Assembly: GCA_010119145.1 (NCBI GenBank)
Contig: JAACSU010000007.1
Location: 515,869 to 579,868, forward strand
From: Candidatus Gracilibacteria bacterium
Lineage (GTDB): Bacteria; Patescibacteriota; Gracilibacteria; BD1-5; UBA6164
DNA: 64,000 bases
Reading direction: 5' to 3'
Position 1 is the stretch's first letter; the number at the start of each line of letters is the position of its first letter. The position numbers were made by a program, and so were the translations under genes. The notes beneath the pieces are model-generated. The model ran no database searches, was not told where the DNA came from, and saw nothing but the letters and a program-made list of their open reading frames with translations. Shown here in pieces: positions 46,332-56,206 of this stretch.

Positions 46332-46760
46332 CTATGATCCAGCTACCACTTCATCCCATAATCCTTTTTCTGGTTCTCCTCAAGTAGTTTTCGTTACTTG
46401 CTTAGAACCTTTAGGAAGATCTTCGATTGTTTTTGTCATCTCTTCTTGCATCTTATTCATAGCACCTGTCATCGCATCTTTCATGTCATCCATTAACTCT
46501 TTCAAGCTTGATGCTGTTACATACAAGTCAGCCCATTTTTCCATTTTCTCTTCAATCTTCTTCATATTTTCTCAGAGAGATGCATTTTCTTCAGTTGTTT
46601 TTTTCATAGAATCTTCAGTTTTTTCAAACTCTTGTTCTACGTCATCGATTCAATCGATTGCTTCAGATAGTTTTTCTAAAGCTTCATCTCCTTTTTGAGT
46701 TTTGAGAAGTTCTAGAGCTTCACTCAAGCTTTTCTTCATTTTTTCAAATTTTTCTTTCAT
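46332..46760 (-). CDS. capsid scaffold protein
   Basis: 142 residues, almost entirely charged and helical: repeated EKFEKMKKSLSEALELL heptads, then EKMEKWADLYVTASSLKELM. Long coiled coil just before the capsid gene, as in scaffolding proteins. Needs three TGA glycines. Preceded by late element 5. Confidence 0.75.
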
Positions 46761-46812
46761 AGGAATAATTTAATAATTAATAATATTACTCTTTTCATTT
46801 TTGAGTTTGGGC

Positions 46813-46831
46813 TTTTTTTTTCAATGTCATT
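46813..46831 (-). promoter_or_regulatory. late element 5
   Basis: Minus-strand AATGACATTGAAAAAAAAA overlapping the TAA of the 59-aa gene, 52 nt before the scaffold ATG. The TA at the usual offset is replaced by AA and no hairpin follows: the most divergent spacing. Confidence 0.65.
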
Positions 46832-47010
46832 TACTCTTGAGAGAGTCTTTTCTGTAGTTTTTCAATTTTCTTCATGTCATAAACTTCCTTTTTTAGAAGG
46901 ACTTTCTTGAACATTGCAAAACCTGTAGTTGCCTTTTTAACTGCAGGAGTATGATCACTCGTAACGAGAGAAATCTTCTCAGTTTTAATTCAAAATATAT
47001 TGAAGCTCAT
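46831..47010 (-). CDS. phage small basic protein, 59 aa
   Basis: MSFNIFGIKTEKISLVTSDHTPAV, then a helical lysine-rich tail KKVLLKKEVYDMKKIEKLQKRL. Lies between the protease-like and scaffold genes. Similar small proteins exist in PBSX-like head modules, but I do not recognise this one. Confidence 0.6.
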
Positions 47011-47021
47011 AATAATAATCT

Positions 47022-47537
47022 TTAAATAATAAGTTCCTTTTGATACCACCCTTCGATAGAAATTCAAATAATCTCTCATGCTATAACTTTATCAAATAAT
47101 GCATCACTAAATTTAATTGCGACTAGCCAGCTTCATTTACTGACAACTCAGTGCTCGAATTCCATATCCATTGGAAGAATATAGGACTCCACAAATCTTG
47201 CTTCAGTACAATCGATATCTGTATCTTCTTCATGATTTATATTCGCAGTAACTCAAGATTCCTGCATGTTGATCATAAATTGATGGCATGCTTTTATTAC
47301 TTCGTCACGCGAAGCTGTATCTCAGTTATTATCCTCGACATCTGGTTCAAGTGCTACGAATGTTATTGTGTTGTGTGATTCAGTCTTAAGTAGCTTTATT
47401 TCTTTTTTTGTTTTATCCATGAAACATCAGCAATCAGAACAATAATCGTGGTCACATCAAGGACATACTTCAACTCAGTTTTTCTTTTTAGTGTTGATAC
47501 TATTTTGAAGTTCTGTAAATGTTTTTCGAAGATTCAT
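47022..47537 (-). CDS. XkdF-like prohead serine protease candidate
   Basis: 171 residues. An N-terminal zinc-ribbon-like CPGCDHDYCSDCGCF is followed by the XkdF region: ANINHEEDTDIDCTEARFVESYILPMDMEFEHGVVSKGSWLVAIKFSDALFDKVIAGEIIGISIEG, closely following the family's order H, S/Y, ES, KGSW, GEI-G-SIEG. XkdF-type proteins are proposed prohead proteases. Its own copy of the late element (6) precedes it. Confidence 0.8.
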
Positions 47538-47582
47538 AATTAAAAAAAGTACCAAGTAATAAAACTACGGTACTTTCTGAGA

Positions 47583-47601
47583 TTTTTTTTTCAATGTCGT
47601 T
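47583..47601 (-). promoter_or_regulatory. late element 6
   Basis: Minus-strand variant AACGACATTGAAAAAAAAA (one substitution), 45 nt before the XkdF-like ATG, followed by an AAAGTACC/GGTACTTT terminator hairpin with T-run whose left arm contains the conserved TA. Confidence 0.7.
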
Positions 47602-48407
47602 TATAAAGGATCTTCATCTGGATTTGTGAGTCTTCTATCTACATAACATCTACAATAAAATCAATGAGGTTCATCTTGAGTCTGAGTTGCTTTAAATGCT
47701 TGATCTGCTGGAATCCAACCTTCCAAAGTATTTTCCTCATGAGAATCTCTAACTGCTGAATCTCATTGGTCCATATTTCTTTTCCATCATACCGTATTAA
47801 AATAATTAGAATATTTTTCATATTGTATTCTCTTCCCCTGGGCAAATGCAATAGATATTTCTTGCTGAGCAATTAGAGCTGCACGAGTTTCATTGTATTT
47901 TCAAAACTTAGTATAGATTTTAGTTTTCAATAAATCAACAGAATTTCAGTTCTCAATCGAATCAGAAATAATCTTTGAGATTTCCTTCTGAGTTGTTTCA
48001 TCGATATATCTGATCATTTCTCATGCGTGAACTTTAGCCCAACTAATTGCTTCAGAATTATCTATATCAAAACTAACTCATACAGGAATTTCAGATTGTG
48101 CTTTTTTTTCAGAGAAGTTTTGACCAGCGACATATCAAGTTACATGTACATTCACAAACTCTTCAACAATTGTTTCTAATTCTTCAGCTGATATTTTTTT
48201 CATCTTATCGAGGAGCACTTCAACCTGATTAATTTCATTCTCAGAGTTTTCTGAGACACCAATAAATAACTGAGGATTTCAATCAATATAACTTAAATAG
48301 TCTTGTATCTGCAGCTCGAAATACTTTGTGGCCACTTTCTTGAATGCAGCGACTGTAGATGTAAATTCTTTCCCTCGAAGGTCTCATGATTTATTTATTT
48401 TTTTCAT
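47601..48407 (-). CDS. Mu gpF-like head morphogenesis protein
   Basis: 268 residues. The C-terminal TVGWKRNMDQGDSAVRDSHEENTLEGWIPADQAF...PHGFYCRCYVDRRL follows the Mu F pattern (W, RxxH, CRC...). It overlaps the end of the portal gene by 13 nt. Minor head protein needed for capsid assembly. Confidence 0.85.
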
Positions 48408-49657
48408 TTTTTTTCATACATTTTTTGAAGTACTTCTTCTACTGCATCTTCTTCAGGAGTCTTATCTGAGTTTCAAGATCCATAAACTTTATGAATCATA
48501 TTATCTGCAGCTCATGTTATTTCATATCAAATATATTCTCTTCATTCATCAATACTAAAGACTCAAGTTCTAATAAGCTTATCGACAACTTCAGCTTCTT
48601 CTTTTTGGTTTTTTGTATCGACTGGATTCATTTCTATTTCATCTACAGCATCAGGGAAATATTCTCGAAGTCATTCTTTCAATTGTCTCACGAACCGAGC
48701 CTGAGTAGGCTTGATAGTTGTGAGATTAAAATCTTCTAATGAGCTTTCACGAGTCGCACGATTTGAATTTTTTCAAGAAAGTAAATCAAAGGGAATCTGA
48801 AGAGCGATTGCGATATCTTCTTTAATTTCTTTCTTGAGAGCAATAAAAGAATTATGATCTATCTTGCTCGCGATATCTAATTTCTTAAGTTTTCAAGATA
48901 CTATTCACATCTCAAGACCGTTATTCACACCTCTGAAATAATCTTTAATAAATGTTGTAATAGCAGCTTTATCCTGAGGAGTCATTACATTATCTTCATC
49001 TACAAGAAGTGTTGGTTCAATAAATCCATTCTCAAAGAGTTTTCGGTACACTTGTTCAATGAAATAGAGAATGAGAATAGATTCGATACAATCTACAAAA
49101 ATAGTATCTCAATAATACTTACTCGTGAGTGATGCTCTTTTAATATGAATAAATTCTCATTTCCCCCATTCAACTTCCTCATTTCAACTTCATTTCTGAA
49201 TAAGCTTTTCTTCTCAATCTGTATCTTCAGCAATGAGACATGTTTCAGTAAGTATAGGATCTAATTCGATTATCTTATTTCAATTTGTAGTGAGTATCTC
49301 ATAGAAGAAATTTCCGAATGTACAAAAATTAAATACTCATTCATTTACATCTAGTTTATTGAGAATTTTATTTAAATCCTCGTTTGAAGTTTCAAGGAAT
49401 CCAGTGTCACAACTCGCAGCGATTTTTTTAATTATTCATGATAAAAGAGAAGAACTTCTTACAGTTTTTCTCAGTAAATCGAAAGAGATTTCAGGATTTA
49501 TCATTCCCTTGTATCACTTCGTATTCTCTGAAAGTTGCTTAGATTCCTCAACTTTAGTCATGATTTCTTGAGCTGTTTGAGTCTTCTGCAGAGGATGTTT
49601 TGGATCTACTGTTACTGAGATTTTAGAGAATGTCACAGCTTTACTTTTGTTTCCCAT
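48395..49657 (-). CDS. portal protein
   Basis: 420 residues. TKGYKGMINPEISFDLLRKTVRSSSLLSGIIKKIA at the N-terminus, SKYYGDTIFVDCIESILILYF, and a central FRGVNNGLEMGIVSGKLKKLDI...ALKKEIKEDIAIALQIPFDLLSGKNSNRATRESS are the conserved segments of HK97/PBSX-type portals. Forms the ring through which DNA enters the head. Preceded by late element 7. Confidence 0.88.
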
Positions 49658-49682
49658 TATAAGATTTTATGAAATACTATTA

Positions 49683-50192
49683 TTAAGTGATACACTCCTG
49701 CTCTTTTTTTTCAATGTCATTTCATCATTTGTAAATATTGATGACATCTCGAAGTATGACAATGAACCATGAAATAGTTTGTTTCTCTTCTTCAGTAAAA
49801 TCGTAAATCTCCATGAACTTTGTGATATAATATGAGTTAAAATTTGGAAGAGTGCTTCCTCATTCTATTCGATGGATTGCAAGTGAGTCTCATCTCACCA
49901 GTTTTGCTACATCATCCACACTCAAGAATTTTTCTAATCTCTTCTTTCGAAACAAACTTCAGAGAATAGATTGTGTGGGATTTTGCCACTTCTTTTGATT
50001 CTCTAAATAAAAGTCATCTTTCTCCTGATTATAGAACTTATAAATCAAATCTAGCTTTCAAGAATTGATTCTATCTGGAGCTCAATTTACAAATATGAGA
50101 TACATAAAATTATAAGATACTCCAATCTTATTAGCCATAAATCATGGTCAGTTATCCTGGAGATCTTTGATTAATTTTTGGATTACATTCAT
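49683..50192 (-). CDS. tandem helix-turn-helix protein, candidate late regulator
   Basis: 169 residues with two XRE-like HTH segments: MANKIGVSYNFMYLIFVNGAPDRIN near residue 20 and LSVDDVAKLVRGDSLAIHRIEGGSTLPNFNSYYI near residue 90. Lies between the large terminase and the portal, where a DNA-binding protein is unusual, and its 3' end contains late element 7 in coding sequence (encoding NDIEKKE). Position makes it a candidate activator or repressor of that promoter set; this is inference. Confidence 0.65.
49704..49721 (-). promoter_or_regulatory. late element 7
   Basis: Minus-strand AATGACATTGAAAAAAAA within the 3' end of the HTH gene, 46 nt before the portal ATG; TA at the conserved offset. 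No hairpin. Confidence 0.7.
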
Positions 50193-50225
50193 AGTAAAAT
50201 TGTGTTAAGTTCAGTAAAATTTAAC

Positions 50226-51773
50226 CTATTTCGATGCACTGCTTGTAAATCATCAAACCTTGATGTCATAGAACGAATATACCATGCTATCGACCATATC
50301 GTCCTCTGTTGCATTTGGGAACGCGAGGAGCTGAGTTTCGAGCTCTCCTGTTTTATCTGGCGAGAACATTACTTCTCCTCTTTCAAAATCTCACTGGAAT
50401 TCCATCAGTCTTTGAGTCTTATCTTTCGTTGCTGAAATTATTACAACTGCTAATTTTTCTTTTCTCAGGACTGGACCAATAGCAAGTCCACCTCACTGAC
50501 TTTCAAGAACAATAATATTCACATTAAATTGTTTATATTTCTCTGAAATAAATCTCTTGTAATTCTCTTCAGATTTCTCAGCTCATTCAAGTTTCCAGGA
50601 TCATAAGATGTATTTAAACTTTCTTCATTCATCATTGGTATAATGAGCTGTTATGGTTACAGCCATTGGATCTGATATTGTTTGCTCAGAAAGAGCTCCA
50701 TCGACTCACATTACGATTCTGACCTTATCTGGTTTAGAGTACCAATATTTTATGAGAGTCTTTCCGATAATTGTTTGTCATGCGACATATGGAATAAGAT
50801 TAAAATTTCAGTTATATGCGATACTTCCTTGTTCTCTTCTTTTCTTCTGAAGAGAAATAAACATGGCCTTCGTATTAGTGATTCATTTATTTAACCTATC
50901 GGCAATTTTATCAGTAGCTACAAATCTACTCCATGCAATCTTTCACTTCTCTCGAATCTTTTGCCAGTAGATTTTTATATTAAATGCTTCATCTGATTCG
51001 AAGTGTTTCTTGAGTCTTATAACTCTCCCATCTTCCCTGATAGAATTTCAAAGAAAGACTTTTTGTGCAAAAGCATCGAGTCATCACATAACTTCTGAAA
51101 GAATAAACTCTACAGCTTCGCTTATAATCTTTGGATTCTTTGTATTCTCGAGTGTGTCCAGGTCATCGAATCAAACCAAGTCAGGACGAAGTGTTTCTCC
51201 TTCTGAAGAATAGAAAGTTTCTCATCTTGGACTCATACCTGGAGACATCGCTTTCATCATGACTTGATTTGTTGTGATAAATTCAGTCACAGATTTCTTT
51301 GAAATATCTCTCTGTTTTCTTCATTCTGCAGGTATATATAAATATCCGTAATCTCTAATTATTTTCTTGTTTTTTTCGAGTATGATGATCACCGAAAGAA
51401 GCATCTTCTTAGCCTTGGTGAAATTATCATTATAATGCATGATAAATCTCTTTTTCCTGTAACAGATGCACCAAACATAGTAGTATCTTAAGATCATAGA
51501 TTTAGCACACTCTCGAAATCAAACAAAGATTATATCTTCTCCATTCTGCAAATCTTTTGAATAATTGATTTGAAACGGAGCCATCTCATGATAAAACTCT
51601 CTCGGGAAATAATATTCCATAAACTCAATAAATCTTGATTCTAGAATAAGAACTCGAGATTTTTTTGCTTTCGGATTTCTGAAAATATAATTTAAAATAT
51701 CGCTCTCAGAAGGTTCTTTTCTCTTAGCTAATGATTTAATCTTTGAAGGAATATGTATTTCTTGTGGAGTCAT
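50226..51773 (-). CDS. terminase large subunit
   Basis: 515 residues. The ATPase motor of DNA packaging: Walker A-like GFRECAKSM (its Gly is TGA at 51516-51518) preceded by APFQINYSKDL, a Walker B-like LVGFDDLDTLENTKN, and a C-terminal RNase H-like nuclease domain with VMGVDGALSEQTISDPMAV and a late DDMVDSMVYSFYD acidic cluster. Overlaps the small subunit gene by one base. Confidence 0.88.
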
Positions 51774-52363
51774 TATTTCTTGTTTTTTCTGCTAAGAATT
51801 AGTTCATACATTTCAACATCTGACTCATCCTCTTCAAACTTCAAATCTGAATCATCAACCAGTCCAACTCTATTCCCAAATTCCTTTCTCGCTTTCCTCT
51901 CGAGCCACCATTTAGAATCAGAAACTTCTCAATCTTTTATACTTCTTCAGATGTTAATCTTTGCCTGAAGAGTTATTTTATTCTTCCAAAGTGCTTTTCT
52001 CTCCAGAAATTCAGGATGAGATTTTTGATAATCATAGAGAGTAGAGCTTCAGATTTCGCAAAATACACAAGCTTCTAGGTCATTCATACCTACCATAAAA
52101 CATAACTCTAATTGTCGGAGTACATTATCTGTCATGACTGGTTTTGCTCATGCATTACTCTTTCGCTTTGTTCAATCTAATTTTGTTCACTTTTTTGTAC
52201 TAGTTTTCAAAGATTTTGGAAGCTTCTGATTTAAGTTTTTAGCTGAAGCAGATCTATCTTCTTTTGAAATAGTTTTAGCCACAGATTTTAGAGTTCTTTT
52301 TACAGGAATCTTTTTATCTGCAGCTTGTTTTTTTTCAGGAGATGGACCAGCTTTAATTGCCAT
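51773..52363 (-). CDS. terminase small subunit (HTH)
   Basis: 196 residues. A basic N-terminal tail precedes a DNA-binding region (MTDNVLRQLELCFMVGMNDLEACVFCEIGSSTLYDYQKSHPEFLERKALWKNK) that has the shape of phage small terminases. Ends one base into the large subunit gene. Confidence 0.78.
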
Positions 52364-52535
52364 TTCTAATTTTTCGTAAAATCTTATTTCTTTTCTTTCG
52401 CATCATGCGAGATTGGATTATCTTCTGAGCTGCTGCGAGATTGGATTGATTGACATCATCTGTCCTCGTTATAGATCTTCTCAGCATATCCTGGAAGAGT
52501 GGATTACTTTCCCATATGAACCATGTATTTTCCAT
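52353..52535 (-). CDS. phage small basic protein, 60 aa
   Basis: MENTWFIWESNPLFQDMLRRSITRTDDVNQSN, then a strongly basic helical tail rich in Arg and Lys (MMRKKRNKILRKIRNGN). Overlaps the start of the small terminase by 11 nt. Possibly nucleic-acid binding. Confidence 0.6.
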   Translation of the reverse strand: MENTWFIWESNPLFQDMLRRSITRTDDVNQSNLAAAQKIIQSRMMRKKRNKILRKIRNGN

Positions 52536-52538
52536 CGA

Positions 52539-53885
52539 TTACTTCTCTAAAAAATTAAAATCAATTTCACGATTTACACATCAGATTTCTTTTTTCGACT
52601 TGGTAACATCGTAATATCTCTTTATGATTACCTGGACAAATAATGGATCTAACTCCATCATTCTGCAGCTGCGATTTGTCTTTTCGCATGCAATGAGAGT
52701 ACTTCATGAACCTCAAAAGAAATCTGCCACGATGTCATGTTGTTTCGAACTATTGAAGAGTGCATATTCAATAAGCTCAACTGGTTTTTGAGTTGGATGT
52801 ACATAATCTCAAACATTCGCTCTCTTCATACTCCAGATTGTTCACTTTCATTGTTCTTCAGCAGCTCGAGCTCTTTTGATAATATTAAGAATCTGAGAGT
52901 CAGATTTATTTTTGAAAGTATCTATTACTGTTCCGTGTGTTCTATCTCAGTAAAAATTTGTTCTTCATTGATTCAAGGAGCAATAAAATAGAGGTTCATG
53001 TTTCCATCTATAATCTCACCACCCGAGAGCAGCTGAAGGTTTATTCCAGATTATTTGATTCTTAATATCAAATCCTGTTTTTAGTAAAGCCTTTTCAAAT
53101 TGAGCTTGAGTAGAGGAAGAGTGAAATACATAAACTCATGCAGTATTTCTTGTAATTTCAGCATATCTTTGGAACCATAATACCAGCATGTCATCGAAAG
53201 CTTGATCTCACATATGATCATTCTCTATTCATCTTTTCGTATTTTTTCACTGACCTTTGTAATTCACGTTGTATGGTGGATCAGTAAAAATCATTTGAGC
53301 TTTTTCTCAATTCATTAATTCTCAGACATCCTTCTGATCAGATGAATCTCAGCACATCAAGTAATGATTTCATAATTGAAAAATATCTCATTTTTGGATA
53401 ATGAGATCTTCAGGATTCACTTCAGGTACATGGTCTTCAATATCAGCATCAAATTCATCTTCATCAAAAATATCAAAATTCATATCGAAAGGAAGATCAT
53501 CTGGAATATCATTTCAGAAGTCTCATAATTCCATTAGTTCTGACATCAGATTTTCTTTGTTGTATCATGACAATAGGTTCGAAGTATTATCTTTGATTCG
53601 ATAATACTTTTTTTCCTTCTCAGGCATTCAATGAACTTTAATAACATCTACTTCATTTTCTTGAAATCTCTTCAGAGAAAGGAGTCTTCAGTGGCCACAA
53701 ATAATCATGTTTTTTTCATCAACGATTATTGGAGCTATATATCAAACTTTCTTCATGCTAATTTCTAGGCAATCAACCGATTCCTTCGTATGGTTTTTAT
53801 TGTTCTTCTCATACGGAATTATCTCATCTATGTTTAAATAAATGAGCTCTTTTTTATATTTCTTAAGATCCTGTATTAAATCCAT
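52539..53885 (-). CDS. ParB-like domain fused to DNA adenine methyltransferase
   Basis: 448 residues. The N-terminal 110 residues form a ParB/Srx-type nuclease fold (LNIDEIIPYEKNNKNHTKES, APIIVDEKNMIICGHGRLLSLKRF). The rest is a beta-class N4/N6 methyltransferase: MIFTDPPYNVNYKG (catalytic DPPY), a middle SCSLN-type target region, then PTQKPVELIEYAL and VADFFGGSGSTLIACE (SAM binding). Phages use this architecture to modify DNA against host restriction. Confidence 0.9.
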
Positions 53886-53921
53886 ATTTTTTGTTATTAT
53901 AAAATGCTTTCAGCCACTCGT

Positions 53922-54008
53922 TACCCTGAGAATAAAACGTACAACACAAGCTAAAAAGTTTTTTAGGCTCCTGCTCGACCTGTATTGTCCACTTCGAGGC
54001 TCAGGGTA
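53922..54008 (-). ncRNA. structured RNA candidate (three-stem element)
   Basis: Outer 9-bp stem TACCCTGAG (53922-53930) with its complement (54000-54008) encloses two hairpins: 53951-53957 with 53960-53966 and CTCGA/TCGAG (53974-53978 with 53994-53998). No open frame explains this conserved-looking fold. It lies between the methyltransferase and tRNA genes on the minus strand. Confidence 0.5.
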
Positions 54009-54077
54009 AGAGTATTAGCTGCTTAATCCCTCGAAATGGTTGTATGACTAACGAACAGGTGAAAAAATTTTATAGGT

Positions 54078-54149
54078 AACGCAAGGCAGGAATCGAACCT
54101 GCGACTCTTTCCTTGAAAGGGAAAGCCTCTTCCACTGAGATACTTGCGT
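54078..54149 (-). tRNA. tRNA-Glu (anticodon UUC)
   Basis: 72 nt. Acceptor stem 7 bp (ACGCAAG with CTTGCGT), D arm, anticodon stem TTTCC/GGAAA with loop CTTTCAA giving UUC, 5-nt variable loop, T-arm GCAGG-TTCGATT-CCTGC, discriminator U. No CCA is encoded. A UCA anticodon (which would read UGA) was considered but would break the stem. Carried inside the phage genome, presumably to help expression of GAA-rich genes. Confidence 0.85.
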
Positions 54150-54172
54150 ATAAAAAAACCGACGTAAATAAA

Positions 54173-54235
54173 AGTGTTGCCAGTACGGCGAAAGTCTCCA
54201 ATGGAGACAACACTCTTACCTGAATCGGTTAAGAG
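54173..54235 (-). ncRNA. two-hairpin RNA element
   Basis: AGTGTTG (54173-54179) pairs with CAACACT (54208-54214) around an inner GTCTCC/GGAGAC hairpin (54194-54199 with 54203-54208); next, CTCTTA..CC with GG..AAGAG forms a second stem (54213-54235). Lies just upstream of the tRNA in the minus direction. The 54150-54292 interval holds no supported gene. Confidence 0.45.
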
Positions 54236-54292
54236 AAAAATATTCGAAAAATGTATACAAATTATACCAATATCACCTTAGAATACAAGAAT

Positions 54293-54484
54293 TTATTTTG
54301 CCTGCAGATCCTCAAAAGAATCTACATCTGTCACCATTTCCTCAAAGCTAGAAATTACATGAACACTTGATTTGGTTTTTACAACAACGTACGTTTGAAA
54401 ACATTGAATACTTTCATATTCCAATACCTTATGAATTACTTTTCCTCATTTTTCTTTCTTCCAAATTTTTATTTTTTTATTCAT
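54293..54484 (-). CDS. phage hypothetical protein, 63 aa
   Basis: Begins MNKKIKIWKKEKGGKV; a basic N-terminus and beta strands (FQTYVVVKTKSSVHVISSF), acidic C-terminus. Two consecutive glycines near residue 13 are TGA-GGA. No family recognised. Confidence 0.55.
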
Positions 54485-54510
54485 TTTCTAAATAATTTAG
54501 TGATATATTT

Positions 54511-54705
54511 TTATTTTTTTGTAGTAACAATTCTCGGGTAAAGTTCTAATTTCAACTGATTATATTGGAGCATTAATCAAACTTTATTCATCCATATTAA
54601 CGAATATAAAATAATAAATGGTTGTAGAAATATTATATAACATGCAAGGAGAAATATCACCGGGATTGCTATAAGAATTGAGATAATTGCTTTTAAAGTT
54701 TTCAT
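54511..54705 (-). CDS. phage membrane protein, 64 aa
   Basis: One long or two close hydrophobic helices (AIISILIAIPVIFLLACYIIFLQPFIILYSLIW), then a basic tail. No family recognised. Confidence 0.55.
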
Positions 54706-54722
54706 AGTTATTTAAATTGAAT

Positions 54723-55007
54723 TTAAAATGGTAAATCTTCCACACTGATCTCTTCTCAAGTTCAAGTAGATTCTTTATTGCTCTCTACTTTTAATTCATT
54801 GAAACCTTCAAATATTTCTCAGATTGTAAGATCTTTATATCTTTCAGCTAAATCTCAACTTACTAAATGAAATGCTGCATTCCTATCAAATAGAAAGATT
54901 ACTTTTGCAATATCAGTTTCTGTTATTTCTGATTCCTGGAAACTCTGCTCTAACCTTTGGCACTCTTCTCAGAAATGCTCTTCATGATCTTGTTCTGAAT
55001 AGTTCAT
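54723..55007 (-). CDS. phage protein, 94 aa, SSB-like acidic tail
   Basis: Ends EEISVEDLPF, the acidic-Phe ending of single-strand DNA-binding proteins, but the N-terminal part (helical, YSEQDHEEHFGEECQRLEQ) lacks an OB fold, so I do not call it SSB. It may use the same partner-binding tail. Confidence 0.55.
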
Positions 55008-55008
55008 G

Positions 55009-55266
55009 TTATAATTTTTTATCAGGAACTAAAAATGCTTTGCTCAAAGTATTTAATGAAAGGAGAACGGTGTCTATTTCATCAATTCGAGGTTTAGGAT
55101 TTGAATTACAATTCATCTGAATAAGTTTCACAAGTGTTTTTCTATTGATTCGAGTAGTAAGTAATGATTTCATGCTTTTTTCTATCTCAAGTATAGATTC
55201 AGCAAGTATATCTAATGCTTCTGGATTTTCTTCGTTTCGGATTATGTGAATGTTTTCGTGGGCCAT
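55009..55266 (-). CDS. phage hypothetical protein, 85 aa
   Basis: MAHENIHIIRNEENPEALDIL then a helical body. No TGA codons. Directly upstream of the 94-aa gene, 1 nt apart. No family recognised. Confidence 0.55.
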   Translation of the reverse strand: MAHENIHIIRNEENPEALDILAESILEIEKSMKSLLTTRINRKTLVKLIQMNCNSNPKPRIDEIDTVLLSLNTLSKAFLVPDKKL

Positions 55267-55268
55267 AA

Positions 55269-55535
55269 TTATCTGCTTTTAAAAGATATAATATAAATAT
55301 TGTCTTTGAATTTTGTAATATCCGTAACCTCTCTATCGAATCTTGTAAGTTCTTCAGTATTTACTATTTCAATATAAACTGGATTTCAAGAGTTATATTT
55401 TTCTAAAAATTTATCAAATATTTCTTGTTCATAATTAGGAACTTCACGAACTGTATTATTTTTGATTCAATATCTTTCTTTATTCCAGTTATCAGGAATA
55501 GATTTTACTATGAGTGTGTGTCATATTGTTTTCAT
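55269..55535 (-). CDS. phage hypothetical protein, 88 aa
   Basis: Alternating strands and helices (IPDNWNKERYGIKNNTVREVP, KYNSGNPVYIEIVNTEELTRF). Ends 2 nt before the next gene. No family recognised. Confidence 0.55.
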
Positions 55536-55561
55536 AAAATTACTATAATTCAAATAAAATA

Positions 55562-55747
55562 CTATTCAGCTTTCGATTCTTTTTCGGAGTATCCCTCCAG
55601 AGTAACATCGCTCTCTCTAATTTGTTCAGCTTTTTTTCTTTCATTTCTGATAGTCTCAAAAAATAAAGTACGGTGTTTTTTCGGGTTCATATTATGAGCT
55701 CTCATGAATTTTTTCATGGCTCTTTTTTCTAATTTAGTGAGTTGCAT
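55562..55747 (-). CDS. phage small basic protein, 61 aa
   Basis: Highly charged: LEKRAMKKFMRAHNMNPKKHRTLFFETIRNERKK, then an acidic tail. Looks helical and nucleic-acid-associated. No family recognised. Confidence 0.55.
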   Translation of the reverse strand: MQLTKLEKRAMKKFMRAHNMNPKKHRTLFFETIRNERKKAEQIRESDVTLEGYSEKESKAE

Positions 55748-55754
55748 AGACTAT

Positions 55755-56180
55755 TTATGTAAATATAAATCAATTCTCCTCAAGTCTCTCTCTGGCTTGT
55801 TCTATACTCGAAGCAAAAAATCAAGTTCATCAATTTTTGATTACATCATCAAGGAACTCTCTTTGTTCTACTGCATGATGGTATTTCTTAGGTTTCTTTG
55901 TGGTGTATTGAGCTTTTGCAAATCGCTCTCTAAGATCTTCTATTGTTCTATCAAAAAAACTCATTTCGCTTGGTTTCTTTACCTCAATAGCGATAAATCT
56001 TCATTGTACGAGAGCCATTACGTCTGATATGCCTGGACGAACGAAATTATTATTATTTCTTTGATAAAATCAGAGTTTCTCATTGTAAAACCCTCTCATT
56101 TCATTGTCCCATACCATAGCTCACTCCTCCATTAGCCATGCACATATTTCTATTTCGATATATTGTTCTTTTTGTCACAT
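55755..56180 (-). CDS. VRR-NUC (PD-(D/E)XK) nuclease
   Basis: 141 residues. VRPGISDVMALVQGRFIAIEVKKPSE contains the PD..(D/E)XK-like catalytic elements (D in GISDV, E-K-K in IEVKK), preceded by a helix with E. Phage VRR-NUC proteins act as recombination nucleases, often near DNA replication genes. Close spacing with the 61-aa gene. Confidence 0.85.
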
Positions 56181-56206
56181 GTTAGATAAACATATTATTA
56201 TTAATC

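Noticed and set aside
35992-49721. Late elements as insertion-sequence ends or phage integration repeats
   Set aside because: They are all in one orientation, sit only between late genes and keep constant distance to start codons, which suits promoters rather than mobile DNA.
49683-50192. Reading the HTH gene as ending at a TGA before late element 7
   Set aside because: In this code the two TGAs are glycines and the frame continues through the element to TAA at 49683.
54078-54149. tRNA-Gly(UCA), the tRNA that would read UGA
   Set aside because: Moving the anticodon by one base breaks the anticodon stem; the only consistent fold gives UUC (Glu).
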